Part shown: positions 20,487-31,839 of the stretch, piece after piece | Layout of the letters: each line of letters opens with the position of its first letter | Numbering within the stretch: position 1 is the first letter of the stretch | NCBI GenBank assembly: GCA_022414725.1 | Contig: CM039463.1 | Coordinates: forward strand, 25,090,832 to 25,154,831 | DNA from: Microglena sp. YARC | Lineage: Eukaryota; Chlorophyta; Chlorophyceae; Chlamydomonadales; Chlamydomonadaceae | Reading direction: 5' to 3' | Length of the DNA: 64,000 nucleotides | Notes under the pieces: generated by a model | The model's database searches: none | Seen by the model: the letters and a program-made list of their open reading frames with translations, nothing else | Told to the model about the DNA's origin: nothing | Translations under genes and position numbers: made by a program

Positions 20487-23400
20487 GAGGTAGGGTGTGT
20501 GTGGCGGTTGGGGGCAGGTATATGTTTATAGCACATTTGGCAATACTTGACTGACTCTGAAACATTGATTCTAGTGCGGATAGATGCGCAAGCGTAAACA
20601 AATTCTTACCCTCCAGCCTGCCCCCCCACACCCACCCCCACCCCCACCCCCACACACAAACACTCCCCCCCACACACCAACTTCCGCCTACCCCCCCCCC
20701 CCCCCCCCCTAACCCTACCCCCCCCCACACACACACACCACCACCACCAACTTCCACCTAAACCCCTGCCCACCGCCAATCCAAGACAACCATTTTTGAA
20801 GAGAGTGCTCTGCCGTAAAGGAGCAGGGTGTGTAAGTCCCAAGTTGCTGATGTAGGACTAAAAGGTCTCCTCGATCTCACACACACACCACCACACACAC
20901 ACCACCACCACCAACTTCTGCCTAACCCCCTACCCACCTATCCTTAAAGAGGGTGCTCTGCCGTAACCGAGCAGGTTGTGTGAGTCCCATGTTGCTGATA
21001 TAGGCGTAGTAGATCTCCTCGCCCTTCTTGATGTCCTTCATAGCAACCATCTTCATATCACACACACACACACCATCACCACTAACTTCTGCCTAACTCC
21101 CTACCCACCTATCCTTGAAGAGGGTGCTCTGCCGTAACCGAGCAGGTTGCGTGAGTCCCATATTGCTTATATAGGCGCAATATATCTCCTCGCCCTTCTT
21201 GAAGTCCTTCATCACAAACATCTTGATTCTCGTGTGGACAGATGAGCAAGTGTGAACAAAGTCTTGACTTCAGCATACTCCCCCCCCCCCCCCCCCCCCC
21301 CCCCCCTACCCTACCCCCCCCAACTTCTGCATATCCCCCCCCAACCCAACCCACTCCACCACCAACAACTTTTGCCTTACCCCTACCCACCGCCACCCCA
21401 AGCCCACCTATCCTTGAAGAGGGTGCTCTGCCGTAACCGAGCAGGTTGCGTGAGTCCCATGTTGCTAATATAGGCGTAGTAGATCTCCTCGCCCTTCTTG
21501 ATGTCCTTCATGGCGACCAACTTCATGTCGCGTGCGCCAGGACGTGCCGCATTGAATGCATTGGGCGAGCATGAGTGCGAGCATTTTGATGCTAGGTAGT
21601 AGAGCCCACTATCCCCGTTGTCATCCATGGTGTGTGCGTTCAGTGAATAGGCAGACACAAACTTGGCAAGGTAGTTAATGTCTACTGTGCCTTTGGTGGC
21701 CTTGTCAAACTTGCTGACAGCCTCTTGGATCGTGGGGTACTGGGGCAATTCAGCTACGTCGATGGTTTGGAAACACTCGAGGGGGTCCCCGGAGTCTGGG
21801 ATGTGTTCTCCGGCCTCCATTGCTTGGAGGTTGCCTGCAAGCACATGGGCAAGAAGTTAACATTGTGTGGTGTGTGTGGGTGTGGTGTGGGTGTGGTATG
21901 GGTGTGTAGTGTGGTGTGTGGTTTGGTGTGTGGTGTGTAGTGTGCGGTGTGTGGTGCAGTGTGGTGTGTGGTGGGGGGAAGTGTGTTGTGGGTGTGTGGT
22001 GTGTAGTGTGGTGTGTGGTGCGGTGTGGTGTGGTGTGTGGTGCGGTGTGGTGTGTGGTGTGGGGCAGTGTGTGGTGTAGTGTGTGGTGTGTGTGTGTGGT
22101 GTGGATTGATGGTTTGGAAACACTCGAGGGGGTCCCTGGAGTCTGGGATGTGTTCTCCGGCCTCCATGGCTTGGAGGTTGCCTGCAAGCACATGGGCAAA
22201 AAAATCACATTGTGTGGTGCGGTGTGGTGGTTTGTGGTGTGGTGCGGTGTGGTGTGCGGTGTGGTGTGTGTGTGAGGTGTGGGTTGATGGTGTGGGTTGA
22301 TGGTTTGGAAACACTCGAGGGGGTCCCCGGAGTCTGGGATGTGTTCTCCAGCCTCCATTGCTTGGAGGGTGCCTGCAAGCACATGGGCAAGAAGTTAACA
22401 TTGTGTGGTGCGGTGTGTGGTGTGGTGTGGTGTGGGGCAGGGTGATGTGGTGTGTGGTGTGGGTCGATGGTTTGGAAGCACTCGAGGGGGTCCCCGGAGT
22501 CTGGGATGTGTTCTCCAGCCTCCATAGCTTGGAGGGTGCCTGCAAGCACATGGGCAAGAAGTTAACATTGTGGAAGCAGTAGGTGGACGTTGTTGAGGCT
22601 TGAGGGATAATCCCTCCTTCTCTACTGTAGTATATCATTCTCAAGTTGAACTGGAGAATGCATCCGGTATATGAGTAGAAGTACTTCATGCATACAGAAA
22701 CATTATAGACAGGTGATCAGTTCATCTAGTGCTTGTTTCATTGTTTATTGTGGTGTGTGGTGTGGTGTGGCGTGGTGTGGTGTGTGGTGTGGTGTGGTGT
22801 GTGGTGTGTCAGTAGAACAGGAGAATGCATCCGGTATATGAGTAGAAGTACTTCATGCAAACAGAAACATTATAGACAGGTGACCAGTTCATCTAGTGTT
22901 TGTTTCATTGTTTATTGTGGTGTGTGGTGTGATGAGGCGTGGTGTGTGGTGTGGTGTGGTGTGTGGCGTGATGTGTGGTGTGGTGTGTCAGTTGAACTGG
23001 AGAATGCACCCGGTATGTGAGCAGAAGTACTTTGTGCATACAGAAACATTATAGACAGGTGATCAGTTTATCTAGTGCTTGTTTCATTGTTTATTGTGGT
23101 GTGTGGTGTGGTGTGGCGTGGTGTGGCGTGGTGTGGTGTGTGGTGTGGTGTGTGTGGTGTGTGGTGTGGCGTGGTGTGGTGTGGTGTGTGGTGTGGTGTG
23201 GTGTGTGGTGTGTGGTGTGGTGTGGCGTGGTGTGGTGTGTGGTGTGGTGTGGTGTGTGGTGTGTGGTGTGGTGTGTCAGTTGAACTGGAGAATGCATCCG
23301 GTATATGAGTAGAAGTACTTCATGCAAACAGAAACATTATAGACAGGTGATCAGTTCATCTAGTGCTTGTTTCATTGTTTATTGTGGTGTGTGGTGTGGT

Positions 23401-26400
23401 GTGGCCTGGTGTGGTGTGTGGTGTGTCAGTTGAACTGGAGAATGCATCCGGTATATGAGCAGAAGTACTTCGTGCATACAGAAACATTATAGACAGGTGA
23501 TCAGTTCATCTAGTGCTTGTTTCATTGTTTATTGTGGTGTGTGGTGTGGTGGTGTGTGGTGTGGTGTGTGGTGTGGTGTGTGGTGTGGTGTGTCAGTTGA
23601 ACTGGAGAATGCACCTGGTATATGAGCAGAAGTACTTCATGCAAACAGAAACATTATAGACAGGTGATCAGTTCATCTAGTGCTTGTTTCATTGTTTATT
23701 GTGGTGTGTGGTGTGGTATGGTGTGGTGTGGTGTGTGGTGTGGTGTGTCAGTTGAACTGGAGAATGCACCCGGTATGTGAGCAGAAGTACTTCATGCATA
23801 CAGAAACATTATAGACAGGTGATCAGTTCATCTAGTGATTGTTTCATGGTTTATTGTGGTGTGTGGTGTGGTGTGGCGTGGTGTGGCGTGGTGTGGTGTG
23901 TGGTGTGGTGTGGTGTGGTGTGTGGTGTGGCGTGGTGTGGTGTGGTGTGTGGTGTGGTGTGGTGTGTGGTGTGTGGTGTGGTGTGGCGTGGCGTGGTGTG
24001 GTGTGTGGTGTGGTGTGGTGTGTGGTGTGTGGTGTGGTGTGTCAGTTGAACTGGAGAATGCATCCGGTATATGAGTAGAAGTACTTCATGCAAACAGAAA
24101 CATTATAGGCAGGTGATCAGTTCATCTAGTGCTTGTTTCATTGTTTATTGTGGTGTGTGGTGTGGTGTGGCCTGGTGTGGTGTGTGGTGTGTCAGTTGAA
24201 CTGGAGAATGCATCCGGTATATGAGCAGAAGTACTTCGTGCATACAGAAACATTATAGACAGGTGATCAGTTCATCTAGTGCTTGTTTCATTGTTTATTG
24301 TGGTGTGTGGTGTGGTGGTGTGTGGTGTGGTGTGTGGTGTGGTGTGTGGTGTGGTGTGTCAGTTGAACTGGAGAATGCACCTGGTATATGAGCAGAAGTA
24401 CTTCATGCAAACAAAAACATTATAGACAGGTGATCAGTTCATCTAGTGCTTGTTTCATTGTTTATTGTGGTGTGTGGTGTGGTATGGTGTGGTGTGGTGT
24501 GTGGTGTGGTGTGTCAGTTGAACTGGAGAATGCACCCGGTATGTGAGCAGAAGTACTTCATGCATACAGAAACATTATAGACAGGTGATCAGTTCATCTA
24601 GTGCTTGTTTCATGGTTTATTGTGGTTTGTGGTGTGGTGTGGTGTGGTGTGGTGTGTGGTGTGGTGTGTTAGTTGAACTGGAGAATGCACCCGGTATGTG
24701 AGCTGAAGTACTTCATGCAAACAGAAACATTAGAGACAGGTGACCAGTTCACCTACTGTTTCTTTCAAACCAGCACTCTCCATGGTTGATTTAATCAAGG
24801 TTGAGTTTTGCGAACTGCGCAGTTCTTTTGTCTGTCATATTTGCTATCGATCTGCAAATCACTGTGCTTATTGACAGGAATGTTTGCTTCTCATTGACAG
24901 GAATTTTTTTTTTTTTTTTTTTTTTTCTTCTCTTTTTTTTTTATATTTCCTAGTTTTGTTCCTAGCTTGTAGCTTGTAGATATGTTTTCCTAGCTTGAAG
25001 CAAGAAAGCACCTAGTGTATGATCAGAAGTAATGATAACGCCTGGTGGGGTGTGTTATCAAAGGAGCCCTGTCTTACGGCGGTAGAGAACGGGCTGCTAC
25101 TTTACCTGGACAGAGCAACCATGCCGGTTGACAGCGACCGCGAACACTAAAGAGCACCCGTAGGGATTCGAACCCCGCACCTTCTTGTTTAAACGAGCTC
25201 TACCATTGAGCCATTTGTCGAAACGGAATAAAGAGCAGAATTACTTAGATGCAAACAGAAAGATTATAGACAGGTGACCAGCTCACCTAGTGTTTCTTTC
25301 AATAAGACCGAAAGAAATGAAATTTGAATTATATCAACCCTTTAATAGACAAACTATAATTTGAAATGAAATTTGAATAGATCAATCTTTTAATAGACAA
25401 ACTAGACTATAGCTTTAACTATAATTCATCACCTTTCTAACCCTCAGGCCCAGCTTCCTATGTGCAGCTCTTATAATTCATCTTCCTATGTGTAACCCCC
25501 TAACAGAAACATTATAGACAGGTGACCAGCTCACTTAGTGTTTCTTTCTATAAGCCCGAAAGAAATGAAATTTGAATTCTATCAACCCTTTAATAGACAA
25601 ACTAGAATTTGAAATGAAATTTGAATTCTATGGACTCAGTAATAAACAAACTGTCATTTAAATTTAAATTTAAATTATATAATCATTTAATAGACAAACT
25701 GTCATTTGATATGAAAATTGAATTCTATCGATCCTTCAATAGACAAACTAGGATCTTATAAATTTATACATTTATAAAAAAAACTCCATAAACTTTCTAA
25801 CCCTCAGGCCCAGCTTCCTATATGAAGGGGTGGACGCTCCTATGTGTAAGGGTGTACGCTCCTATGTGCAAGGGTGTACGCTCCTATGTGCAAGGGTGTA
25901 CGCTCCTATGTGCAAGGGTGTACGCTCCTATGTGTAGGGGTGTATAATTCATCAACTATCTAACCCTCATGCGCAGCTTAATCACGCTTGGGAGTCATTA
26001 AATGCAAAACAAACACTGGACAGTTTGGAACTGGTAACTTGGAGTTGATCTTGATTATTTGAGGCTGGGCGATTCCCTTGAGCCCATTTGGCTACCCCTA
26101 GACTGGAACATAGGGAATGTGATGTACAAAACAGATATACACATGATGTGATTTACAAGTCTCACGAATACGGTAATACACACATGTGACTGTGTATCAC
26201 CTCCTTTTCTATAAATATCCGGGTAAGTATCAGGCATATATTTGCAGAGGTTAGGCAAGGTCCTTTAGCCTATCTAGCTACCCTGGAGTGGAACAAACGT
26301 GCAGTGCCCATCCTGATTAATTGGTAGGGCTCTCATGCAAAAACATAGTACTTCTCACCCTTGGGGATGAAGATTGCAGGGCCCTCATCCAAAACCACCT

Positions 26401-26782
26401 CCCCCATGGCTATGTCTCGATCTGCGAATAGAACTCGCCCTCGCTCTCGACTCTCGGACTCCTGCACAACCACCCCATGCTTCGGAGCCTGCGGCAACTC
26501 GTTCAACCAGCGCAATACTGGATCCCCCGCAGCTTGGCTGGTACCGTCAGTCCCGCCGACCTTCAAGCTTCGGCAGGTCGTGGTATCGACCCTATGATGT
26601 ACCGCCTGACTCCCGCTGGGGCATGCCGCAGTCACGAGAGACGGGGACAAGCATTGCGAGGGCCCTTCAGGTAGCCCCTTAGGTGATAGCGCATTTCGGA
26701 AGCGAGCCTGGGCCCTGTGAAGAGTGGCGACAGGTGGACTTGCTGCTGAAGAAGTGTGCCTCAAAGCTCCCAACGGCCCCAT
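18587..26782 (-). CDS. SET-domain protein, SMYD-like lysine methyltransferase
   Basis: SET proteins transfer methyl groups from S-adenosylmethionine to protein lysines. Three exons fit with matching phases: 26782-26359, 21834-21408 and from 18781. Exon 1 starts at ATG 26782, has an Ala/Ser/Arg-rich N-terminus that could be an organelle transit peptide, and ends in the first SET strands ([20 protein letters not shown]). Exon 2 carries the cofactor-binding core [10 protein letters not shown] and the catalytic-side GEEIYYAYI. Exon 3 has the post-SET cysteines GFKCMCSRC and further CxxC pairs of the SMYD C-terminus. No MYND zinc finger is visible. In exon 3 the frame must shift by one base near 18705 to keep the CTSC segment in frame, which may be an assembly error or decay. 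The 3' end is unresolved; 18587 is the stop in the shifted frame. Introns contain copies of the gene's own exon ends. Confidence 0.75.
18790..20490. repeat. TGTGTGTTTGTGTGTGTATGCT minisatellite with two exon copies
   Basis: About 70 units of 20-30 bp, with a TGTCAGTTGTG variant, fill the intron upstream (on the minus strand) of the post-SET exon. Two partial copies of that exon sit inside, at about 18907-18971 (GFKCMCSLC, with its own acceptor-like CAG) and 19020-19052. The Cys/Val-rich open frames on both strands are only the repeat read through. Confidence 0.85.
20590..20785. repeat. C and CA low-complexity tract
   Basis: CCCCCACCC and ACACAC runs, including a C run at 20693-20709. Confidence 0.75.
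20786..21240 (-). repeat. Three partial copies of SET exon 2 end plus donor
   Basis: Read on the minus strand, about 21235-21113, 21055-20942 and 20860-20788 each repeat the last 60-110 bases of exon 2 (GEEIYYAYI...[14 protein letters not shown]) and run into the intron. They are imperfect (for example [13 protein letters not shown]). Each ends in a GTAGG- or GTGGG-type donor. Confidence 0.8.
21241..21400. repeat. C run and CCA-rich tract
   Basis: A C run of about 28 at 21280-21306 and ACCCCCCC words separate exon 2 from the exon copies. Confidence 0.7.
21845..22565 (-). repeat. Three further copies of SET exon 2 start plus acceptor
   Basis: The first 80-90 bases of exon 2 with its acceptor (GTGCTTGCAG) recur, on the minus strand, at about 22194-22108, 22377-22300 and 22553-22470. 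They are separated by GTGTGGTGTGG tracts. The coding sequence [20 protein letters not shown] is kept in each, nearly unchanged, so each copy offers an acceptor in the correct phase but then runs out of exon. Confidence 0.85.
22566..24770. repeat. Satellite: about 125-bp core plus variable GGTGTGTGGTGTG tail
   Basis: Eleven or so monomers contain GTTGAACTGGAGAATGCA, AGAAGTACTTCATGCA, AACATTATAGACAGGTGATC and TTGTTTCATTGTTTATTGTG. Four-monomer blocks repeat with a period near 760 bp (compare 23079-23750 with 23839-24510), so there is a higher-order repeat. Confidence 0.9.
24903..24945. repeat. Poly-T tract
   Basis: T run of about 25 with an interruption and a second run. Confidence 0.85.
25033..25231 (-). 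mobile_element. tRNA-derived SINE, best full copy
   Basis: On the minus strand: tRNA-like head with box A (TGGCTCAATGGTAGAGC) and box B (GGTTCGAATCC), body with TGTCAACCGGCATGG, and tail GGCGTTATCA. It is inserted in a monomer of the neighbouring satellite: the flanks GATCAGAAGTAA and GAGCAGAATTAC are both versions of the satellite word and may be a diverged target duplication. Confidence 0.85.
25232..25960. repeat. Diverged satellite relatives and a 22-bp minisatellite
   Basis: AACATTATAGACAGGTGACC followed by GAAAGAAATGAAATTTGAATT and TTTAATAGACAAACTA recurs at about 25240-25400 and 25505-25760. At 25820-25945 six units of a 22-bp repeat (AAGGGTGTACGCTCCTATG) follow. This is within SET intron 1. 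Confidence 0.75.
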
Positions 26783-26799
26783 TCGATGACGCCCCTGTC

Positions 26800-27660
26800 T
26801 GATACAGCTGCTGCTGCCGAAATGCCACAGTTCGAAGAGCTGCAGCTGGGCAAAAATATTAAATACGAATGTTCAGCGCAAGAAGCTGGACCCAATCTCA
26901 AAAAGCGCGAGTGGAGTGCCAGACCCCATCCTAAAAAAGTACGAAGACACCCATGGATGATAGGCGCGCCCACCCACCCATCCAGCTCCGGAACCCACAT
27001 AACAGCGATAATCTCGGCCGCCACTTATCATTATGCTGTCGCAGGATGGCAAGTGCATGCCTGATATTGGGTCAAAATGAGCCTTTGGCCGTAGCCCCCG
27101 TTGCCGTTTACAAGAGAATTAAGTAGTCACTCACTTCATTGTAACACAGAGAAAGATGCTTCACGTCTTTCGGCAGAGCAGTGTGCTTTATATGGAGCAT
27201 CACTGGGGCAGAAAGTATCTGGGCAGTGTCACATGGAGGTGACTTATTGAACAGCTAGGCAGATTTAACATAAAGGGGCTAAAGAATCAGAGGCTGGGGG
27301 CTTCTGGGAAGGTGCAGGCTAAAGTAAGTAGTCTGGCACATGAGGCAGAAATGACACTAAGGTCAGGGCAGTGCACGGGGCCCAAGCTGGCGCCGGCACG
27401 GCATTCAAAGTCGAAGTAAGTACATTTTCAGAGACTGCAAAGGCCTATCCATTGGTGTTAGTCTCATGAACATTGGGCATGCTTGGAAAAGGTGAATCAT
27501 CGTCATTAATTTTCTTTTTGTTTTTCTTTTTGTTTAAAGCACAGAGTCTCATACACCCTCGCGGTGTCAAGTAGACTTTAACATGTAATGTAATGTAATG
27601 TAATGTAATTAATGTTTCGATATTTGGTGAGACTTGGGGGCGTGTATTAAAAAGAATCTG
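26800..27660. other. Region upstream of the SET gene, no supported gene
   Basis: This holds the presumed promoter and 5' UTR of the SET gene. A short plus-strand open frame at 26780-26970 (PQFEELQLGKNIKYEC...) is not supported by splice sites or homology. A short TAATG repeat lies at 27590-27612. Confidence 0.4.
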
Positions 27661-27684
27661 ACCCAGCAGAGGATGACAAAAAAG

Positions 27685-27776
27685 TGCCACCAGTGGGGTC
27701 CGAACCCACACAGCTTGCGCTATGCGACATATCAATACCTTAAGTCGCACCCCTCAGACCGCTCGGGCATGGTGGC
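27685..27776 (-). tRNA. trnL-UAA: tRNA-Leu(UAA) with a 10-nt intron
   Basis: On the minus strand the 7-bp acceptor stem GCCACCA/TGGTGGC and the T stem GTGGG/CCCAC pair perfectly, with T loop TTCGGAC. The anticodon stem TGCGA/TCGCA encloses loop CTTAAGG with anticodon UAA and a short intron (about GTATTGATAT) after position 37. A long variable arm (TAGCGCAAGCTGT) is as expected for tRNA-Leu. Box A and box B are present, and a TTTTTT terminator follows directly at 27679-27684. CCA is not encoded. Confidence 0.88.
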
Positions 27777-27879
27777 TCGCTTACCAGCGAGAAGAGATAT
27801 GTAACAAACCATTGGCTTCTTGTTCTAATTAAACTACAAACACAAAATTGTGCTTCCAAAATATTTTGCGTGCCCTTGA

Positions 27880-29150
27880 TTAGTCTTCAGCTCTTTTGCA
27901 ATTGCCCTCTTGTCTTGTGTTTGTTGGGCTTGGTGCTGGGGATTGCCTGCCTCGGCATCCCTCCCCTTCACGCTCCCCTTTACGCTCTTCTTTCCGCCTC
28001 AGGTTGTTTCCTTTTGTTGGACTTGACCTAGTTTGTTTTCAGGTTTGTGGGGGTGCCTTAAAAACCCTCGTGCATCCGTGTTATAAAATTGGATGGTCGG
28101 CAGGCTGTGCTGCTGTCCAGTCTCGGCAGTGATTTGCTGAGTTTATGTAACGAACCCTCTCTCTCTCCCTCTTTTTCTGTTATAAAACTGTCCAGCTGCC
28201 TCGACGCTGTTCAGTCTCGGCATTGATTTTTGCTGAGTATGTTACTATATCCTCTCTCTCTCTTTTGCAATATTTTCTGACCATTTGCTTCTCTCCCAGA
28301 ATGAGCCCCTGATCCTACCTGACAGCCTAGATGACTAGCTTGGATTTGTTCTTGTCCCTTTGTAGCAACCGTCTTGTTTGTGGCGGTGCAGGTGATGGGG
28401 GTAGCTTCTGTTTTCACTTCTCGAGTCTCCGTTTGACTCTTGACTAATTTGACTGCTCTCCTGTGCCCTCTCTCCGTCCTTTAGCTTGATGGTTTCTTGA
28501 CAGATAGGCTTTGGACTCTCTTAGCTTTTCCCCGCTGGTCTTGGTCTTTCGCTTTTCCTCACGCTTTTTATCGTGTTAGTAGTTGTGCTTAGGTTGTTAA
28601 GTGTCCTTTCTTAGCTGTGCTTTTCCTTGTGGCGTTGTCTCTCCTTGTTTGTTTGGTGTTTTTCCTGTGCCTTTTGTCCTTTACGTCTTCTTGTAGAATC
28701 TCGCTGTTTAGGCCTCGGCAACTCTCAGCCCTTCTACAATATACACTTAATTCGCTAGTTTCTCTATGCCTTGGTAGTTCGCTTTGCTTGTTGTCAAGCC
28801 TTTTAATTTGCTCTTTCGTACGCTTTTTTCGAGGTCACCTCCTGGACCAGGTTGTGAGGGGTATGTTGCCCAAACCCTCACTGTCATAAAACTGTTCAGC
28901 TGCCCCGGCGCTGTTCAGTCTCGGCATTGATTTTTGCTGAGTATGTAACTATATCCTCTCTCGAAAATTTTGCCGGAGTTCGAGCCCCGCTGCCGGGAGA
29001 CGGCGGGTGGTTTCTCGAGTCCGACTTTAGGGAGGTGTTGTTTCACTGCTAGGACATGAGCTCCTTGTAATCTTTCTAATCTTTTGCCGAGTTTATGTAA
29101 CGAACCCCCTTTCTCTCTTTGCTGGGGTGGCTGTCCATTCTATCCCTCGA
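27880..29150. repeat. C/T-rich dispersed repeat with internal direct repeats
   Basis: A word of about 85 bp containing TTCAGTCTCGGCATTGATTT, TTGCTGAGT and ATGTAAC-TATATCCTCTCTC occurs at about 28077-28165, 28180-28265, 28875-28960 and partly 29085-29115; a fragment is at 14990-15030. The direct repeats, 690 bp apart, could be terminal repeats of a small non-autonomous retroelement. The short open frame at 28617-28889 has a transmembrane-like composition but no other support. Confidence 0.45.
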
Positions 29151-29205
29151 TTCGAAGTGATCATACACATGTATTATTCTTGTCAGATTAAAGATATAAT
29201 ATAGC

Positions 29206-29624
29206 TAGGGCTGCCAAGCTTTATACCGCCCGGTATTTATTTTACCGTGAACCGTACGATATATCGTGTTTACCGTATGATATATCGTGTTTGGTCCAAA
29301 TAGGCTTTTGCTTGGGCTTGCGACTCGGCAGGTCGGCGGTTCGATTCTCGTCAGAAGCACCTGAGTCTGGGTCAGGGAATTTATACCGTACGATATATCA
29401 CGATAAATCGTACGGTAATAGACCACGATATTACCGTGTTTTTCTATCTCCCTCAGTATTGGTCCATTTGACTTGATTTTAAGTGTATGGACGTGTAAAC
29501 GGTATTTCCTGTTATATCCCCTTGGTCTTACACTGATTTTCCCAAAAGGGTATAAAAATACCGTACGGTATATCACGATATATCGTACGGTAATTAAAAA
29601 TACCGTACGGTATAGACAGCCCTA
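29206..29624. mobile_element. hAT-type MITE, TAGGGCTGYC ends
   Basis: A 419-bp element bounded by an exact 8-bp duplication, AATATAGC (29198-29205 and 29625-29632). Inverted ends start TAGGGCTG and continue with TATACCG, CGGTATTT and ACCGTACGATATATCGTG, with an extra internal copy near 29380-29425. TAGGG-type ends and 8-bp duplications are typical of hAT elements. It has no transposase frame. Confidence 0.85.
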
Positions 29625-29980
29625 AATATAGCATTCCAAGCAAATTGTTTTGGATACTGTTGCATCTGGCTGCTGTCAAGGTAGCTGTGGAAAATTTGAT
29701 GTTAGCATTTGATATGCTTTGGAAGACAATAACTTTCAGCTGAAAACATATGTATGTATGTTACAGTCTCACTGATACAATCACCTTGGGCACATACCTG
29801 CTTTGTTCATTCTGTTTGTTTAACTGCCTTAGCACTATTGCAGAAATGACCATGTCACGGCCATCATCCAGGATTTCAGTGATCAGCCGGTAAGGATGTG
29901 CAACATAAATGGGAGAAATCTAGCTCCATTACTCGACCACCTTGTTGCCTATGACGGCCTTCTAAATCGATAAGCTCGCT

Positions 29981-30098
29981 CCCCAAAATCGATCCAGGAG
30001 CTCACAATGTGTGAGGATGGCACACTCATCCCTCAGGGAGCAGGGCCTACTTAACGAACCATACTCACACATAGTGAGCTCCCCGATCGATTTTGGGG
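29981..30098. repeat. Foldback element, 35-bp inverted arms
   Basis: The arms at 29981-30014 and about 30064-30098 (CCCCAAAATCGATC, then GAGCTCAC, then TGTGTGAG) are near-perfect inverted repeats around a loop of about 50 bases. The RNA would form a strong hairpin. Confidence 0.8.
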
Positions 30099-30285
30099 AT
30101 ATGCACCAACTATTACCAATCTCTCCACCAGTCTTGAACACGTAGACAACTCATCTCTAAGCTGCACAAAGAATAAATTGCCTCCTGTACCAGTATTCTT
30201 GCCACACGTCGCATGAAGGAGTCCCTACCACCTGGAGGGTGACACTTACTATGTCAGCCATGGTGACATTCCCCGGCTGTGGCCT

Positions 30286-30288
<3 letters not shown>

Positions 30289-30342
<54 letters not shown>

Positions 30343-30373
30343 CCCTTTAACACCACGCCCTCCAGGCGTTATA
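30289..30373 (+). repeat. Poly-G tract followed by a SINE tail fragment
   Basis: An uninterrupted G run of about 53 is followed at 30350-30373 by TAACACCACGCCCTCCAGGC, the minus-strand form of the SINE tail in the opposite orientation to the other copies. Confidence 0.6.
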
Positions 30374-30692
30374 TTTCTTCTTCTTCTGACAAAAGCATGG
30401 TTGAAAGTATAATGTGTACCCGCAGCCTCGTTCGCACATAATTCACCTGCATCATCACATTGTCAGAATCAACAATAACCTATTGCCATCCCACTTATGC
30501 TTTCAGGGTCAAAAGAAGGAAATGAGAGAGTTGTGGAAACTTAATAACTTATATCTGCAATCTGGGCCTTCCTCCTCGTTTAACTTGTTCTGCTCATCTC
30601 ATATGTGGCCGGGCCTTTGGGTCAAGCCTACAGGTCAACATGTCTATGGGCCAAGTTGAGCCTACTGATCAGGCTGGGTCCACGAGCCATCG

Positions 30693-30888
30693 CGTTTATT
30701 TTCAGCTACAAGCAAACAGATTCTAGGCAGCTCCCTGATCCAGTCACTGGGCCAAGCCCAAAGATCTCAACAGTACTGGAGAGATGATTATGCCAGCTTC
30801 CAGATGCACTACGTTGCTATGATTTTAGCTGGGTAGCAAGCCAGGGGAGCTGCCTAGAAGCTGCTTCTGTTAGTTGAAAAGAAAAGCT
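30693..30888 (+). mobile_element. MITE, CTAGGCAGCTCC family, copy 1
   Basis: A 196-bp element with inverted ends: left TTTTCAGCTACAAGC...CTAGGCAGCTCC, right GGAGCTGCCTAGAAGC...GAAAAGAAAAGCT. Two more copies of almost the same length are at 58854-59049 and 63114-63307. No open frame. Confidence 0.8.
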
Positions 30889-31119
30889 ATATCCTGGCCT
30901 CATCTGAGACATCATCGAAGACTTCATCTGTGTAAAGCATGCTACACAGTCGCAGTTCACCCCCACGACTGTGGAGGGGGGCTGTTGATGCACTTGTTTT
31001 GTCACAAGTACAACACAGCAGCACAATACAGAAGTACATAACTCAATGCAGTCACCACAGTGGCTGTTGATGCACTTATTTGTCGCTAGCCCTACCAGGC
31101 CCGAGGCTCCAATCGTGAT

Positions 31120-31387
31120 AAGCAAATGCCGCAATGTACCACCCCACCTGTGTAGAGTGATCATAGACATGTACCGCAATGTACCACCCCACCTGTGTAG
31201 AGTGATCATGGACATGTACCGCAATGTACTACCCCACCTGTGTAGAGTGATCATCGACCTGTACTGCAATGTACCACCCCGCCTGTGTAGAGTGATCATA
31301 GACATGTACCGCAATGTACCACCCCACCTGTGTAGAGTGATCATTGACATGTACCGCAATGTACCACCCCACCTGTGTAGAGTGTTC
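31120..31387. repeat. 45-bp minisatellite, left part
   Basis: Six units contain GTACCGCAATGTACCACC and CACCTGTGTAGAGTGATCAT. The array continues at 49745 on the far side of the copia element, so the element inserted into it. Confidence 0.9.
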
Positions 31388-31392
31388 ATAGA

Positions 31393-31775
31393 TATCAGCT
31401 AGAAAGCACTTCGAAGAGTGGAGAGAGATGTATGCAGCGGAGACAGACGCGCCAATCTATACACGGAGACAAGAATAGCGTTACAAGGACAGGCGGACGC
31501 CAAAGAACACCAGCGGTGGGAGAGGCAGATGCCTGTAACCTGACTAGACCCTAAGTCAGGAAACTTAAGCCAGGCACCGGCTATACAGAGTGTGTCAGTG
31601 AGAGACCGATGACGCAGTCAACAGGAAGCTGTCACCGTGTCATGAAGGATGACACAGTCTACGGGAAGCTGACACAGTACAGACAGAAACACTGTCTGGG
31701 CCGATAGTTCTAAGGAAGTACATAAGTAGTCACCAAGTCATAAAACGCGTGAGAGCACCGCAATTCATGCTGACA
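31393..31775 (-). repeat. Copia 3' LTR
   Basis: 383 bp, TATCAGCTAG to GCTGACA on the plus strand, apparently identical to 49357-49739. ATAGA duplication at 31388-31392. Confidence 0.95.
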
Positions 31776-31839
31776 CTCCACCTATGACACAGGTGACATA
31801 CAATACTACCTCTCCACCTATGGCACTGGGGACATAGAA

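Noticed and set aside
18790..20490. Long Cys/Val-rich open frames on the plus strand and Thr/His-rich ones on the minus strand
   Set aside because: They are read-through of a GT/AC minisatellite without stops in several frames; length comes from the repeat unit, not from selection.
28960..29030. Box-B-like GAGTTCGAGCCCC as a tRNA gene
   Set aside because: No cloverleaf can be drawn around it; it lies in the C/T-rich dispersed repeat.
29320..29370. tRNA-like box B (GGTTCGATTCTC) inside the hAT MITE
   Set aside because: No box A at the right distance and no acceptor stem.
31046..31402. Repeated frame RNVPPHLCRVIIDMY and its minus-strand counterpart
   Set aside because: 45-bp minisatellite (a multiple of three) read through; it continues across the copia insertion at 49745 in the same way.
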